DNA of 64,000 nucleotides from Clarireedia homoeocarpa (lineage: Eukaryota > Ascomycota > Leotiomycetes > Helotiales > Rutstroemiaceae): assembly GCA_001465935.1 (NCBI GenBank), contig LNKV01000023.1:1-64000 (forward strand), in the 5' to 3' direction. Both the position numbers and the translations under genes were made by a program. Positions within the stretch are counted from its first letter, which is position 1. Every line of letters starts with the position of its first letter. The notes beneath the pieces were generated by a model that was given only the letters and a program-made list of their open reading frames with translations, was not told the origin of the DNA and made no database searches. Below are positions 31,932 to 43,820 of the stretch, piece by piece.

Positions 31932-34900
31932 ATGTCAGATTACAACTTAGACCACCCGGGGCTATCTCCGGAGCAACTCGAGCATCTTCGTGCAAATCCA
32001 CTTGAGGCATGTCAGCGAGAGAATGAAGCTTTGAAAGTGCAGCTCGGAACATATGATCAGCTGCTACAAACTGCTAATGAAGCTCTCGGTGTCGAGCGGG
32101 GTCATGTAGAAACATTAAGAGCAGAAGCTGATCTAGCCGTCAAAGCACGCGATGTTCTTGCGAGCTCTCTGGATCCTGCGAATAGCTTGGTAGACACGCT
32201 GCGACAGGAGTGTGCAGAAGCAAAAGAGCGAAATGCTGAACTGGAAGCCATCATTAACAGTAGCGCTCAGCCGGATCAAAAGCCTGATGAATTACTCAGG
32301 TTGAAAGCAGCACTCAGCGCGACAAAAATCAAAAGTCTGGACAAGGATATACAATTAGAGAATGCAAGAAAAGCGCTCGAGGAGATGAAATCAGAGGCCC
32401 AGGCCCTTCGAACACGTTCAGAAGGCCTCGAGATGCAGTTATACGAAGCTATAGCTGACCGGGGGGATCTGAAGCAGCAACTTGATATAGTAACAGAGAA
32501 TCTTCTAGGTCAGACGCCACAGCCCGAACTAGCAGACGAAGTCTTAACTACAGCCGCCGAATATGGCACGATGTCTAGCTCTATGGCTCAGACTCCTCAA
32601 TGGTCAACACCTGAATCTGCTTCGGTTACTCGGGAAAGTGCTTCCACTACTGAAGGTCCTGTTCTCCAAGGAGACGGAGATGAAGAGAAGGGCACTTCTG
32701 GCAGTGAATCCTTTGACGAATTGATCCCCACGCAATCTGGTGAAGAAGACACTGCTCTTTCTCAGAAAGTCCTCGAGCTTGAAGAAGAGTTAGCAGAATC
32801 TCGGGCCCAACTCAAAGCTATTTTCGAGTTAACACCCATCGACTTCGAGGCCGCACGAGCTGTTAATGAGGGTCGTGTCGCACAAAATCAAGAGTTACTC
32901 GACATCATAGCCGAGGAACGAGATCACTTACGCACGCAACTTCACAACATGGAAGCGCAAATGCAGATTCGGGTTGATCGCAGTGATGAGGGCGTTTTTG
33001 GTTCTGGTGTGGTACTTGGTGAAGGAAGATATGAGACACTGAAGATAGAACGAAACAAATATCTCGGCTGGTTCCAGAAGCTGGAAAGAAAACTTGGGAA
33101 TGAAGAGGGGCAGCTCGACAACGAGGATATCTGGAGCATCAGGGAGGAGAGGGATGAACTACGGAAGCGGAAACAGGAATTGGAGGAAGATATCGAGGGA
33201 CCCCTGGGATGGAGACAACAGTTAGCTGCTAGTGAGGACACAGAGGTAGATACCATCACACAAGGAGTGCGGCTGAAGGCCAAGCTTGCAGTGTGCACAA
33301 AGCAGAGGGACGAGGCAGTCAATGCTTTAGAAAAGGAAATGAACAAAAGCTACGAAGAGTCTCGCGGTGGCCTAGAAGATCTTTTCTCCAAGCTATGTAC
33401 AATGGTGGAGTTGAAGATATCGCAATATAAATCTCACGATGCGCTGAGAACTCGGAACTCGGTCTTAAGAGCAGATCTCGATACGGCGACGCGGAAACTA
33501 AGCGATGTTCAGCAGCGATACGATGTACTTAAAAAGAAAGTAACAAGTCAAGATACAGATCCCAAAGGTGGAGGAAATACAACATCGGCTAGTCCGGCCG
33601 AGCTCAAGGCTCAGGTATTCCGTCTAAAACTCATGTTAGACGAAAGAACGCACGAACGGAATACTCTCAGGGTACTTGCGATAAAAAGTTTAGCTGCTAC
33701 CCTTCGTAGCATTGAAGAAGCAGAACAGACGATACAGGAGCTCCGGACCTCTTTGGAAGAGCAGCGATCAAATTCTAGAAATCTAGCTGGTGGCGAGGGA
33801 ATTGATAGTTCGACCCCACAAGATCAAGATAACAATGACGATAATCTTGAACTTGAGTCCAAACTCAAAGCGGCGACTGAGGTCAAGGATGCCGCGATTC
33901 GTCGAGCAGAGGAAGCAGAAAAGCGACTAGAAGACTGCATGGATTTGGTCAATGGTCCTCTTGCGCAAAAAGAAGTCATCGGGAATTTGAAGGAATTGGC
34001 TCGAGAAGCAAGATCAGATGCAGACAGAAAAGAACAAGATTGGATAGCAGCAACCAAGGAGAGGGACATCATAAGACAAATTGCGATGTTGGACGCCGTG
34101 AAATACAAAGCCAGGATTGCGGAGCAGCAAGACAGTATCGAGAAGATACACGCGCAATTCGCGGCATCTGAGACGAGAAAGTTGGAACTCGAAGACTTGC
34201 TGAAAATGGCAAACGCAGAGTCAGCAACTATACACCAGATTGATGCGCTACAAGGACTCCTATCCATAAATGCTCAACGGATATCTGAATTAGAAGCGCT
34301 TCTTGTGGTCTCATCGGAACATGCATTGGAGATGGAAGACCGACTTCGTGAAAAGGAACAGGAAAGCTTTACCTTACAGGAAAGCGCCGTAACAGCAGCA
34401 TCCGATCACGCGACGGAGACGGCGCAGCTAGAAGACTTGTTACAGGAGAGCAGAGATAAAGCGAATGAGCTGATGCAAGTACTCCTGGCGACATCAACCA
34501 ATTCATCAAAGTTAGAAGCGGAAAATGAACGATTACAAGATCTAGTGAAGGCGACTGAAGATGCGAATACTTCTCCTGAATCACGATTGAGCCAGTTCGA
34601 AGACTCATTCAAAGCACCTCACACGAACAAATATGAAAACCAAGCATCGCAGACTATCTGGGCCGAGAATGGAACGCCTGATGATGTAGATGCAGCTTCA
34701 GTTTCACCCCCAGGAACAATTGAACCCCCCCTAATAGCAGCCCAGAATGACAAGTCAGCAAATGCCAAACAAAAGCGAAAACCTAAAGTAAAAAGAAGAC
34801 GAGCTTCAAAATATAACCCCCAAGCCGACGAAGCCTCTTCATCGTCTGATCGAATTGAAGCCGATGAGGAGGAGCCCGATCCCATTACAGAACCCACTCC

Positions 34901-35363
34901 CGCCAATACCGAAACCCAAATTCCAATCGAAGGGTCGCCAGCCCCCGCCGAAAGAAAAGCCACCGAGGAACGTAGAGGAAAGCAAAAATCCAAGGCGAGG
35001 CCCAGACGAAGCTCAAAATACGATCCCAAGAACGACGAGGCCGCTCTATCATCCGAAGACAACAACGACGACGAGGAGAAGCCTTCCGTTCTCCAGCAAC
35101 GAGTGACGACTAAGAAGAAAATACCCAGCACCATGGCCGTCGATACTCGTCATAGGGGGCTCGCCAACGCGGGTGAGAATGAGGAGGACAGAGGAACGTC
35201 AGGACTGCGAAGTGGTGCACGAAGAACGAGAAATTCGAATCCAGTTTATGTGGGAGAAGTTGTGGTTCAAGGAAGTGGGATGAAGAGGAAATCAAGTGAA
35301 GGAGGAGGAGGAGGGGGAAGTAGAGGCGGGAGAGAGAAGAAGGTGAAGGGCACGCGGAGGTAA
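31932..35363 (+). CDS. long coiled-coil protein with basic C-terminal repeats
   Basis: A single intronless frame of 1143 residues; ATG chosen at 31932 (MSDYNLDHPGLSPEQLEHLR). Most of residues 20-900 is charged, Leu/Glu/Lys/Gln-rich sequence with heptad spacing typical of a long coiled coil, broken by an acidic Ser/Thr-rich linker near 200-270. The C-terminal 200 residues are disordered and basic. They contain two copies of a motif: (R)ASKYNPQADEASSSSD near 957 and (R)SSKYDPKNDEAALSSED near 1026, each preceded by a Lys/Arg cluster and followed by an acidic stretch. The end is Gly/Arg/Lys-rich. Not recognised as a named protein. A nuclear or cytoskeletal scaffold is a guess from layout. Confidence 0.85.
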   Translation: MSDYNLDHPGLSPEQLEHLRANPLEACQRENEALKVQLGTYDQLLQTANEALGVERGHVETLRAEADLAVKARDVLASSLDPANSLVDTLRQECAEAKERNAELEAIINSSAQPDQKPDELLRLKAALSATKIKSLDKDIQLENARKALEEMKSEAQALRTRSEGLEMQLYEAIADRGDLKQQLDIVTENLLGQTPQPELADEVLTTAAEYGTMSSSMAQTPQWSTPESASVTRESASTTEGPVLQGDGDEEKGTSGSESFDELIPTQSGEEDTALSQKVLELEEELAESRAQLKAIFELTPIDFEAARAVNEGRVAQNQELLDIIAEERDHLRTQLHNMEAQMQIRVDRSDEGVFGSGVVLGEGRYETLKIERNKYLGWFQKLERKLGNEEGQLDNEDIWSIREERDELRKRKQELEEDIEGPLGWRQQLAASEDTEVDTITQGVRLKAKLAVCTKQRDEAVNALEKEMNKSYEESRGGLEDLFSKLCTMVELKISQYKSHDALRTRNSVLRADLDTATRKLSDVQQRYDVLKKKVTSQDTDPKGGGNTTSASPAELKAQVFRLKLMLDERTHERNTLRVLAIKSLAATLRSIEEAEQTIQELRTSLEEQRSNSRNLAGGEGIDSSTPQDQDNNDDNLELESKLKAATEVKDAAIRRAEEAEKRLEDCMDLVNGPLAQKEVIGNLKELAREARSDADRKEQDWIAATKERDIIRQIAMLDAVKYKARIAEQQDSIEKIHAQFAASETRKLELEDLLKMANAESATIHQIDALQGLLSINAQRISELEALLVVSSEHALEMEDRLREKEQESFTLQESAVTAASDHATETAQLEDLLQESRDKANELMQVLLATSTNSSKLEAENERLQDLVKATEDANTSPESRLSQFEDSFKAPHTNKYENQASQTIWAENGTPDDVDAASVSPPGTIEPPLIAAQNDKSANAKQKRKPKVKRRRASKYNPQADEASSSSDRIEADEEEPDPITEPTPANTETQIPIEGSPAPAERKATEERRGKQKSKARPRRSSKYDPKNDEAALSSEDNNDDEEKPSVLQQRVTTKKKIPSTMAVDTRHRGLANAGENEEDRGTSGLRSGARRTRNSNPVYVGEVVVQGSGMKRKSSEGGGGGGSRGGREKKVKGTRR

Positions 35364-35844
35364 ATAGTGGGAGATACTATCGGCTTGCGTGCCCCCCAGC
35401 ACTGTATCTCTACCAAGAACCATGAGTATATAAGCTTATCAGACAAGGTCACTCACTCACTGTATCTTGTATCTTTATCATAGGAATCTAGGTCCATTCT
35501 GATTGAGCTCATATTGAAAATCGCCAAAAATGCTACAAGTAACTCATTTTCTACGTCTTGAACCTACCGTCCCCTTATTATGAAGAACTTATTCTCGACG
35601 CTAATCGTCGATACCACCACTACTACTAGTGGGTGCACCAGTTCATCGACCATCTCCAGATTTCTAATTGCAGATTTGTCCAGTTTTCATTATACTACAT
35701 TATGTTTATCTGATTATTCTGGTGAAATTTTGATATCGTGTACTCTTTTGCAATTTTTATCTTTGTTTAATATCAAAGTCTTGGAGTTCATCGATGAATT
35801 GGTGCCGGCATACCATGAAGACTTTTTTGTGCCCTGTCAGTTCG
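35364..35844. other. convergent 3' intergenic region
   Basis: Between the ends of the coiled-coil gene and the 1040-residue gene. No gene seen. Confidence 0.5.
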
Positions 35845-38800
35845 CTAATTGTCCGCAAAAGAGTCTTCGTCCCACTCAGCTTCTTCTTCATCCATCCAAT
35901 CCAGCTCCTCACTGCCTCTGGCGTTGTTGTTAAAAGAAATGTCCATATCATCGTCACCAATCTCAGTCCCATCATCTCCAAAATCTCCTATTTCACTAAC
36001 CATCTCGAAGTCGCTTTCGCTTTGACTTCCAGTGGGCGTCATCATGTCATAGCTGTCGGTGGAGAAAACCGAGCTCGTGTCACTTGCGGCTGTCGTATTA
36101 TCCTGAGACCCATGCCGAACGTTCAGACTTGTATTGATAGAACTCGATCCCACACTAACAAATCCTCCTATACCCTTGTATTGAACACCTGGAGTCAAGC
36201 CATCAACATTGGAATAGTATGCCGGTGGAACTGCAGAAGATGTTACACCGCCTGATCCATCGTCATTTCCACCTGCCCAAAGTGGAAGATATTTGAATTC
36301 ATTGTCATTGAGACACAGAAGTGTATCAGTAAGTGACGTTAATTCAGCATCTTCAGCTTTGGTCAGCATTTCTTCGCAAATTTCATCGAGGTGTTCGCCG
36401 ACTTCATGAAGGAACTGTGTCAGGTCGAAATAGTTGAGTGGCCTTTCACCGAACACCACAACCGGAGGGTCCTGGCCTTGCTCCATCGCCGGGTCGGACC
36501 TTTGTTTCTCAGTAATGATTTGCTTGCGAGAAAGCTTTTTTAGGATTGAGGTTATGTGTTGCGTGCTGCTCGTCGCAGAAACTGGAGAAGTGTCGGATAC
36601 AGAAACTTTGTTGCCATCATCAGGATTGGACTCGGGTTTTTCTTCGAATGCAGGTTTTTCTTCGAATGCAAGCTCATCTTTCGGCTTGGAACGAATCGAT
36701 AGGTTTAATAATGGTCGTGTCGAGGCGTCGGTGGCGAACGATGAGAGAGACGCATTGTCTTCAAGATCCAATGCTTTACTGCCAGCAAGACGTGCTTGGT
36801 GATAAGCATGGTCTGGATTATAGGCACTCATGAATGCGTAGTTTGGTCTCTCCTCTTTCAGCACTTGGCTTTTTGGGTTCACATTTGCAGAACCCATGGC
36901 TGGCATAGTTGGAGGAAATAGAGGGTGACGGCTCTCCATGGCGAGGTATACTTCATGGTTGAAAAGGTTGCGAGATTTATCGAGCTGGGACAGCGTAACT
37001 ATAGGGAACCCATCTGGGCCAAGTGCTTGCCTATCCCGGGAGCTCAATGATGAGGCGCTGGAGAGAGATGTGGTGCAATCCTCTTGCCAGCACACAGTCT
37101 GTAGTTCGCGCCAAAAGAAAGGCAACATCACCCGTTCTCGACCGACAAGCCGGTCATAAACCTCCCGAAAATTGCGTTCTTCGCCTGGTTTTGATCCGCG
37201 CCATTGTAACTGTCGGCGACGATCATTCGCGAGCATGTTTTGCGTTTCGTGTATGCGGCTGCTCAAACAAAATACAATCCTTCCACGAACATAGCCGCGC
37301 AGATCTGCCAACAGCTTCTGAATGCTGGCCTTCCTGCTTTCGTACAATAATTGGTCCTCCCTGTTCCGGTCTTTGAATTTATAGTTGTAGTCCTCGAACT
37401 TGCAAATCTTTCTATACTCTGGCAGGTCAAGAAACCACTCCATTCTCTCATCTAGCAAGTTCGTGACCGTCTCTTGAATTCGATCATGGAAGTCTTGACT
37501 AGCGTGCTGGATGATGTTGAGCAGGTCTTCATCCAGCTCTTCGTGAGCTCTCACGAGCCAACTGTCATTGACAAGCTTGCCAGAAGATTGACAGGCTAGA
37601 CGGAATCCGCCCTCGGACACAAGTACCGCAAATGAAGCTCTGGTAATCATGGGCATCCTCAGACCGAGCCCAATATTTAAACTTGCTTCAGGGAGAATTT
37701 CGAGAAACTTGTTATTGTTTTCGGCTAGTAACCATGATGTAACATGGTCAACCTACGTAGTTTAGCAAATACTGGACAGAGAATTTACGAATCTAATAAA
37801 ACATACCAATACACTCGCACACTCATAGTACTTCGCTAAGACAAACAATGTCCAAAGCTTTGGTGCGGAATCCAGTGTAGGATCTTTACCTTCGATTACC
37901 AATAAGAGATTTTCTATTCCCATTCTTTGGCGGATAGGACAATAATCTGCAACATCCTTCTTGAGCACAGTAGTTTTTGCTTGTGCCTCTTCTGTGCTAT
38001 TAGGAGAGCTTTGCGCTGGTAAGGCATCAGCGACACTGCGTCTCAATGCTTCATGCAGCGCATTCGAGCCATCCCATCTCGATTCGTGTCCCGCGGGAAC
38101 GTTCACCGAACATGGTGCAGAAAACGAGTCGAAATCCTGCTCAGAAGAGGCCCAAGAAGTAGGTATGGGCTGACACCTACCATTGTGTGAAGTGTTCAGG
38201 TTGAACTGCGCAGCGGCCTTTGGGGGCACAATGGCGTGCCGAGGAACGTCGTCATTACCTGCCACTAGCTTTGGTGGTACGCCACAACGAGTCTCAGAAG
38301 TATACCAATTCCTAATTCCTGGTGTGCAAGAAAGCTCAGAAACCAGTTCTACAGTTTCATCGCCCTCTTCGAGTGGCGTTAGATCGATAATATATTTAAT
38401 GCCTTCCGGAAGGGGAGACTTAAGTAGACCCTTCCTCTTTCGCGCTATGTGCTGTGGCCAGTCTTCGAACATCCGAGTGAATTTAGAGGAGCCGGTGTTC
38501 TTCAACTTTTCGCTGCTGACCCGATATACCTTGTAGGGTTGACCAATTCCATTTGAATTATGGAACAAGATATTGGCCGGGTAAGAGACATATACCAATG
38601 TGTCACCTTCTTCGAGGAGCTGTTTGCTGTACTGAACCGAATCAATATCCCTCATTTGAAGGTCGTGCCTGGTGTATTTTGCATCAGGTGGATCAGAAGG
38701 CCGGGACGTTGATGCGGCATGTTCTGTGACAAAGATAGGCACAGGTGGCGGAGCAGTAACATTAAAGCCCCTGACTACGTTCGTAGTACCTGGTTTGGCG

Positions 38801-39118
38801 ATCTTTATTTCGTAAGGCTCAGCCCTCGTTTTCAGTAGGGATGTCAGAAAATCGGAGTTTGGCACTTTTGGCGCGTTTGGTGCTTGAGTGGATGAGTTCC
38901 ACAAAGTCTGGGGGCCATCACCTGTTGTTGAGGTAAATGTTAATGAAAAGCCAAGAGTAGGGAGAAGAATAGTCGAAGAGAAGAGGGGCAACAGTATGGA
39001 AGGAGAGGGGGATCAAACCATGACTCGTGTTGGAAGTTAGTTCTTCTCTCTCACTTTCGATCCCAAGAATTGGACCAGTGCCAACTGGAGGTTCGCGGCC
39101 TGAACTTGGAGGATCCAT
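35845..39118 (-). CDS. 1040-residue fungal protein of unknown function
   Basis: Exons 39118-39019, 38921-37807 and 37752-35845 on the minus strand join in frame to 1040 residues. Residues about 45-250 include a compact region (LLEEGDTLVYVSYPAN, YKVYRVSSEKLKNTGSSKF, TRMFEDWPQ) that loosely resembles the start of a BTB/POZ-like fold. A second ordered region (about 385-600) is predicted helical and charged (EELDEDLLNIIQHASQDFHD, ERMEWFLDLPEYRKICKFED) with a Cys-containing stretch RELQTVCWQEDCTT. The C-terminal part is low complexity, ending in an extremely acidic tail (GDDGTEIGDDDMD, WMDEEEAEWDEDSF). An EEKPAFEEKP tandem duplication occurs near 36640-36665. No enzyme motif was recognised. The three-exon model closes perfectly, so the gene is real. 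Confidence 0.85.
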
Positions 39119-39674
39119 TATGTGGTTCAGGATATGCGTGTGAAATGAGGATCAGTTCAGAGGTCTGTTGGATGGAAGCTCTGTTTCTGACCGAGGACGT
39201 CGGAGAGGTTGAATATATGTTATTCTCAGTCAGGTGTTAGATAAGTCAGACAAGGCTGAACAAAGTCTAGGCAGCGACGGACTAATGACGAGTAGAACTA
39301 CTTGGTAGAACTTGATAGGACTACATCTGATGGACGGGCACAAGAGCCGATGACGCACACAGTGCATGTGTTTGATTGCAGTTTGATTGCAGTTCTCCCG
39401 GATTCTGTTCTTTTGCAGGAGAAGAAGGGCAAACGTCCTTTCGGATGGGGAATTAAATGGAATGTTGGATGTTTACTTTTGTACAACCGATTCGATGCGA
39501 TACAGTAATACGAGAGCGACTGTAGCCTGTCTCGCCTGTGGCACAGAAGCTACAAGCACAGTAGTGTCAATGTGGGGTCAATCAGTGCCCACTCGAGCCA
39601 CTTAGTTCCATGCAGTAAAAGCCACAGCCCCCACTAGACCTAAGCCGTACACTCTCACGACTCTACCTCTCCTC

Positions 39675-39741
<67 letters not shown>

Positions 39742-40017
39742 CTGCCTCTCCTCTACCTCCATTACAAAGGCAGCCTTACAATGCTGCCAACGCTATAGAT
39801 CAATAGACTAAATATTAATAATAAAAAGTATACAACTTTGGTATTATTGACGATATGTATTAGTTAGAATCCAGCAACCTAATTCTAATGTTCACCATGC
39901 CAAGTTTTAAACTCAAGCACTCGAAATCATCCAAGACAAATGTTATAGGGGATGGACAAGCGTAGCAAGCTACCTCGCTCCAAAGCCTATGTATGGGTGG
40001 GGGGTATGTATTTGATT
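39119..40017. other. intergenic with microsatellite
   Basis: Upstream of the 1040-residue gene. No gene seen except short unsupported frames at 39298-39605. Contains the (CT)n/(TA)n tract. Confidence 0.5.
39678..39742. repeat. (CT)n followed by (TA)n microsatellite
   Basis: About 26 CT dinucleotides run directly into about 7 TA dinucleotides. Confidence 0.95.
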
Positions 40018-41861
40018 CTACTGCCGAACAACCACTTCCTTTATCTCTCCTACCGTCGACAGCTCCCGTCCAGCAGGATTCATTTTCCTACATCTTAGGT
40101 ATGCAGCCCTGGATTTAGAGTCAAAGCTGATCTCGATGTCCTTCACCAATGCCGTCTTCGACGTAACTTCTCTGTTCTCCAACTCATTGCCACAATCTCC
40201 ATCTTCTTCCAAATCCATCAAACATTTCATCAATCGCCCGATAACGTCATCCCATCTCCAAAGTTGACTGGTTGTTACATTCTCGCCTTGATAGCACCTC
40301 GATAGCATGTCTACAGCCAGTCTCCTAATCCGTCGATCCCTTGTCTCCCAACCCATCACCATCAGAGGAATTAAAGTCTTGATATTGAAAGCTTCTCTGA
40401 TGGCCCCAAAATTCTTGCTATTTTCTTCGGAGCGTAGTTCGTAGGAAATATTCCGCAGCTCATCAAGCTGAGACGAGAATCTCCAACTCTGAAATCCGGT
40501 ATTGGTGAGGTGATTTGATGATGCAACCAAAATGTACCCTGACAGCCAAAGAATCCTCAGAATATAAGGCATCATATTATTCTCCCACCCAGAAGAGGCC
40601 AGGGCTCTTTCGTTAGTCCGCTGGACCCGAGTCTTTTCGAACAGTGGTGTAAAGGAGCGGTCCCAGCGTTCGTATTCTCTCAGAGTTCTCTTTTCCTCCT
40701 CGAACTTTGGATCTATATCGAATAGGGATTCGCAGCCTTTCCATGAAGTCGCTAGCCGAGGATTTAGGCATGAAAAATCATGTCTTCTCAAAGTTGATGC
40801 TAGCCAATCGATTGTCTTGGTGATAATTCTCTCCAAGTCTTCCTTCGCATGTTGTATGCTTTGAAATTGTCCCGGCATCATTTCAACATCTTCTTGCCCT
40901 AAACTGCCCCGTCTTCGGCATTGAATCATAGAGTCAACATGATCTAGAAGGCGCATCTCCAGTTTTCCAAACGCCTTCAACATATCCATTCTAGTCAGAG
41001 GCCCGCGCCAACCACCGGGAATGGGTGGTCTTGTCGCCCAATCCCTCAATGCTCGCAGGCCAAGGAACATATCCGAGATATCCTGCCGGCTACCCAGGTC
41101 GTTTCCAAGGGTGTTGGAAAGCAGGCTGGCAATGATTGTCGTTTTACTTTCGATTTCGACATCGACGAACTCTTCGCCTGTTCCGAGACAACATGGCACA
41201 GTTCTTTTTCTCATTAGACATCTTGTATTGCAATACTCGCGGAACGTCGACATATGCCTGAATGTACCCACTTCATTGTCGGGCTGTTGTGGTCTCAAAT
41301 CAAGAGCCCCAATTCTATGAACAGTGTCGACAATCCGCGACGACGCGTCGCAAGCAGTGACAATAAGGCCCCACCATACTTCATAGCAAACATTACCCGA
41401 AAGCTCTTGGACAAATTTCCGCAATGACGCTTCGCCAGGAATACTTGTCTCCCTACATCTTGCGGGTGGAGAATTCGAGGCACTTGTATGGTTTATAGAT
41501 GGATCGGTCGAAGCCACAGAAATCGGAGATGTTGCGGGGCTTAAAGGAAGATATTCCACTCTGGGTACTAGCGTTCTGGGCGCAATGTTGGTTATTAGGG
41601 TAGGTTTCACTCCGGGCTTCTGTAGGTATGTATAACCGTCGCACTTGTGCCCGAACCGAACACATCGCATACAGGCTGGCTTCGCCTCGTCGCATTTAAC
41701 TCTTCTAATTCTGCGGAGGTTTGTTGAGTACGTGGTTCAATTGAACTAGAGGTGGGACGAGGTGAATGAACCTACTTGCAAGTCTGGCAGCCTGTCTTAA
41801 CCTTTGGTTTACTCGCACGTAAACGTCGAATCTTAGGCTCTGTTGTTGGAATAACCGACAT
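40018..41861 (-). CDS. Zn2Cys6 transcription factor
   Basis: Exons 41861-41776 and 41710-40018 on the minus strand join in frame to 592 residues. The intron splits the DNA-binding domain between Cys28 and Cys35, a common place in this family. The binuclear cluster is complete: Cys25, Cys28, Cys35, Cys42, Cys45 and Cys52 (GCQTCKIRRVKC, PACMRCVRFGHKC). A basic N-terminal stretch (KIRRLRASKPKVK) precedes it. The rest matches the fungal regulator type with a C6 domain plus a poorly conserved helical region (SLRKFVQELSG, DMFLGLRALRDWATRP, LEDLERI-like segments). It is expected to be a nuclear DNA-binding regulator. Targets cannot be predicted; no biosynthetic genes adjoin it. Confidence 0.93.
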
Positions 41862-42122
41862 GCCAGCGACAGACGACGAAGAAGTAGTTGGAAGAAGGTG
41901 GTGATGCAATCGATGCGCCATTGCTGCTGTAGATATTTCCGAGTGACGGGAGTCCTGGGCGGATATTGTTTCGAAGAATTAGACGATTGTCGGGTTCACT
42001 AACTCTGCTGGAGTAGCTCGTGGCTCGTAGCTCGTAGATGTCGGGCGCAGAATTCAAGTCAATTGAGAGCGTTCCAGACCCTGCACCAAATTGCTCTCCT
42101 CTATCCACCAACTCTAAGAATT

Positions 42123-42167
42123 GGGGGGATGGGGGGATGGGCGGATGGGCGGATGGGCGGATGGGCA
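42123..42167. repeat. GGATGGGC/GGATGGGG octamer array
   Basis: About five head-to-tail 8-bp units, about 260-310 bp upstream of the Zn2Cys6 gene start. Confidence 0.85.
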
Positions 42168-42483
42168 GAAGGTCAATCAAGAGGGTGAATTAATTGAAGA
42201 AATTTTTGCAATGAATCAAAGACCAACCAAATGATGCACATCTCTTACGAGATATAATATTAGGGAAGCATCGCATGTCTCGACTCCAGGACTAGAAGCA
42301 GAGTGCCGTAATGCCGCAAGGATGCATGAAGCTGTGAAGGAGTTGTTGTACAAAGTACTCGAGTACAGTACTTGTATCTGCACTGGATCCAAACTACCTG
42401 GGAGGGAGCGAGTGGGTGGGTGGGTGGGTGAAGTGGATGAGTTGATGAAGAAATCCATATTTCTATGAGGCAAGGGCTTACTT

Positions 42484-42539
42484 CGTACTTCGCAGGTCGA
42501 TATGTTATTACTTTGTACTTTGTAAGTCTGCGAAGTACG
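42484..42539. repeat. 12-bp inverted repeat
   Basis: CGTACTTCGCAG at 42484-42495 is the exact reverse complement of CTGCGAAGTACG at 42528-42539. The loop holds a T-substituted version of the same phrase (ACTTTGTACTTTG). Confidence 0.75.
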
Positions 42540-42575
42540 GCTACGGCTACGGCTACGGCTGCGGCTACGGCTACG
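42537..42575. repeat. (CTACGG)n hexamer array
   Basis: About six CTACGG units, one reading CTGCGG. Confidence 0.9.
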
Positions 42576-42952
42576 TCCCCATCTTTCATTGCATCCTTTT
42601 CAAGGTTCGTACGGAATAAGTTACTCGACGGTCGCGAGACCTCAACGTTGTTAAAAGGTAGCCACATGAGTGCCATGCGTTCACGCCTTGTCCTGGACCG
42701 TTTTCTCCACTTGTCTCGCGCCTCCTTCAGCCATCCGTGCCCTCCTCGTCTGTGGTTCTACCCCCCTGAGCCCCCCAACCTGCCTCGCCTGCGTAATTCC
42801 ACCCCTCTCCCCCTCCTTCCGTGCTTTCGCTCACTCATCCTTCATTCCTCGTCCATCCCTCATCCTCCTTGTCCTCCTTATTCAGCCTGCCGCCGAGTAC
42901 TGCTGCCAGCCAGCTGCCTCTGCTTTTTCCTTTCATCATGCTTTCGTTCTTC

Positions 42953-42995
42953 CGTGCTCGTTGCTCGTTGCTCGTTGCTCGTTGCTCGTTGCTCG
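42953..42995. repeat. GTTGCTC heptamer array
   Basis: About five to six perfect GCTCGTT/GTTGCTC units. Confidence 0.9.
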
Positions 42996-43820
42996 ACTGT
43001 TCCTCCCAACCCGATGGTTCATCCCCACAAGCGCTTACTTATCTCACTGTTGGACCGGCCCCTCATCTCCACCCCCCCAGCTGCCAATCATCATCAAGTG
43101 GTGATATTAGCTCGACGAAACTCCACCTGAGCTCGTAACCGTATTACAATTCACATCAAGCAAAACATTGTGCCCTACCCGCACCAATCTATTATAAATG
43201 CTTCCACCTATGACAAAAAGAGCGTGCTTGCAGTATGGGAAGGAATAGAATGCGCTGTATGATGCTATGCTGTACAGCCTCGTAATATCCACGAATAGCT
43301 TGTTGAGCGCATGAAATCAATTCTGAAACAGGCGAAAGAGGACTGAGGAAAAAGCTGCAATGCAACCTCACAAACTTGGTTGCATGCTTAGCTGTGCTGC
43401 AATCCTACGAAGTTAACCATATAACCATACGAAATAGCTTTGTAAGATCTTGCTTGGTTGGTTAGTAAATGTTAGTTGTGGAGGAATCTAGACTGCCTAC
43501 TTCTGCCATACTAGCAGTTCCTCTTTTCTTGGTTTGTTTAGATTATACCTATACATCTATCTAGCTGTATGCAAACATATATATTCCGGACAGTGTTCAC
43601 AATGTGGTAATTACTTATCCCTATGTACATATTTGCAACTTGGGTACATTGCTATTAGCATTGTGTAGACTAAGTAGGTAACCTGCTACCACTTGGGGAG
43701 TAGATCCTAGGCCACCGTGTTTTGAAGACGAGGTTGAGACCCAAGAAAACAATTGTGTGAAGCACCGCCACCAGGTGTCAAGATTGGGGCTATCGCTCGT
43801 TATCCTTGGTCAACTAGTAA

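Larger units (their letters stand above)
41862..43820. other. long intergenic region with many short repeats
   Basis: Between the Zn2Cys6 gene (leftward) and the 3' end of TAP42. Frames at 42465-43140 exist because the strand is pyrimidine-rich and they show no domain. It includes a GGGCGGAT array (42123-42167), a GGGT array (about 42411-42430), a 12-bp inverted repeat (42484-42495 with 42528-42539), a (GGCTAC)n hexamer array (42537-42575) and a GTTGCTC heptamer array (42953-42995). Confidence 0.55.

Noticed and set aside
32942..33346. Antisense frames inside the coiled-coil gene
   Set aside because: Shadows of the Glu/Lys-rich coding strand, giving Ser/Leu-rich nonsense; same for 33824-34267 and 34619-35134.
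42465..43138. Frames of 144-221 codons upstream of TAP42 end
   Set aside because: Pyrimidine-rich DNA with few stops, three overlapping frames, no domain.
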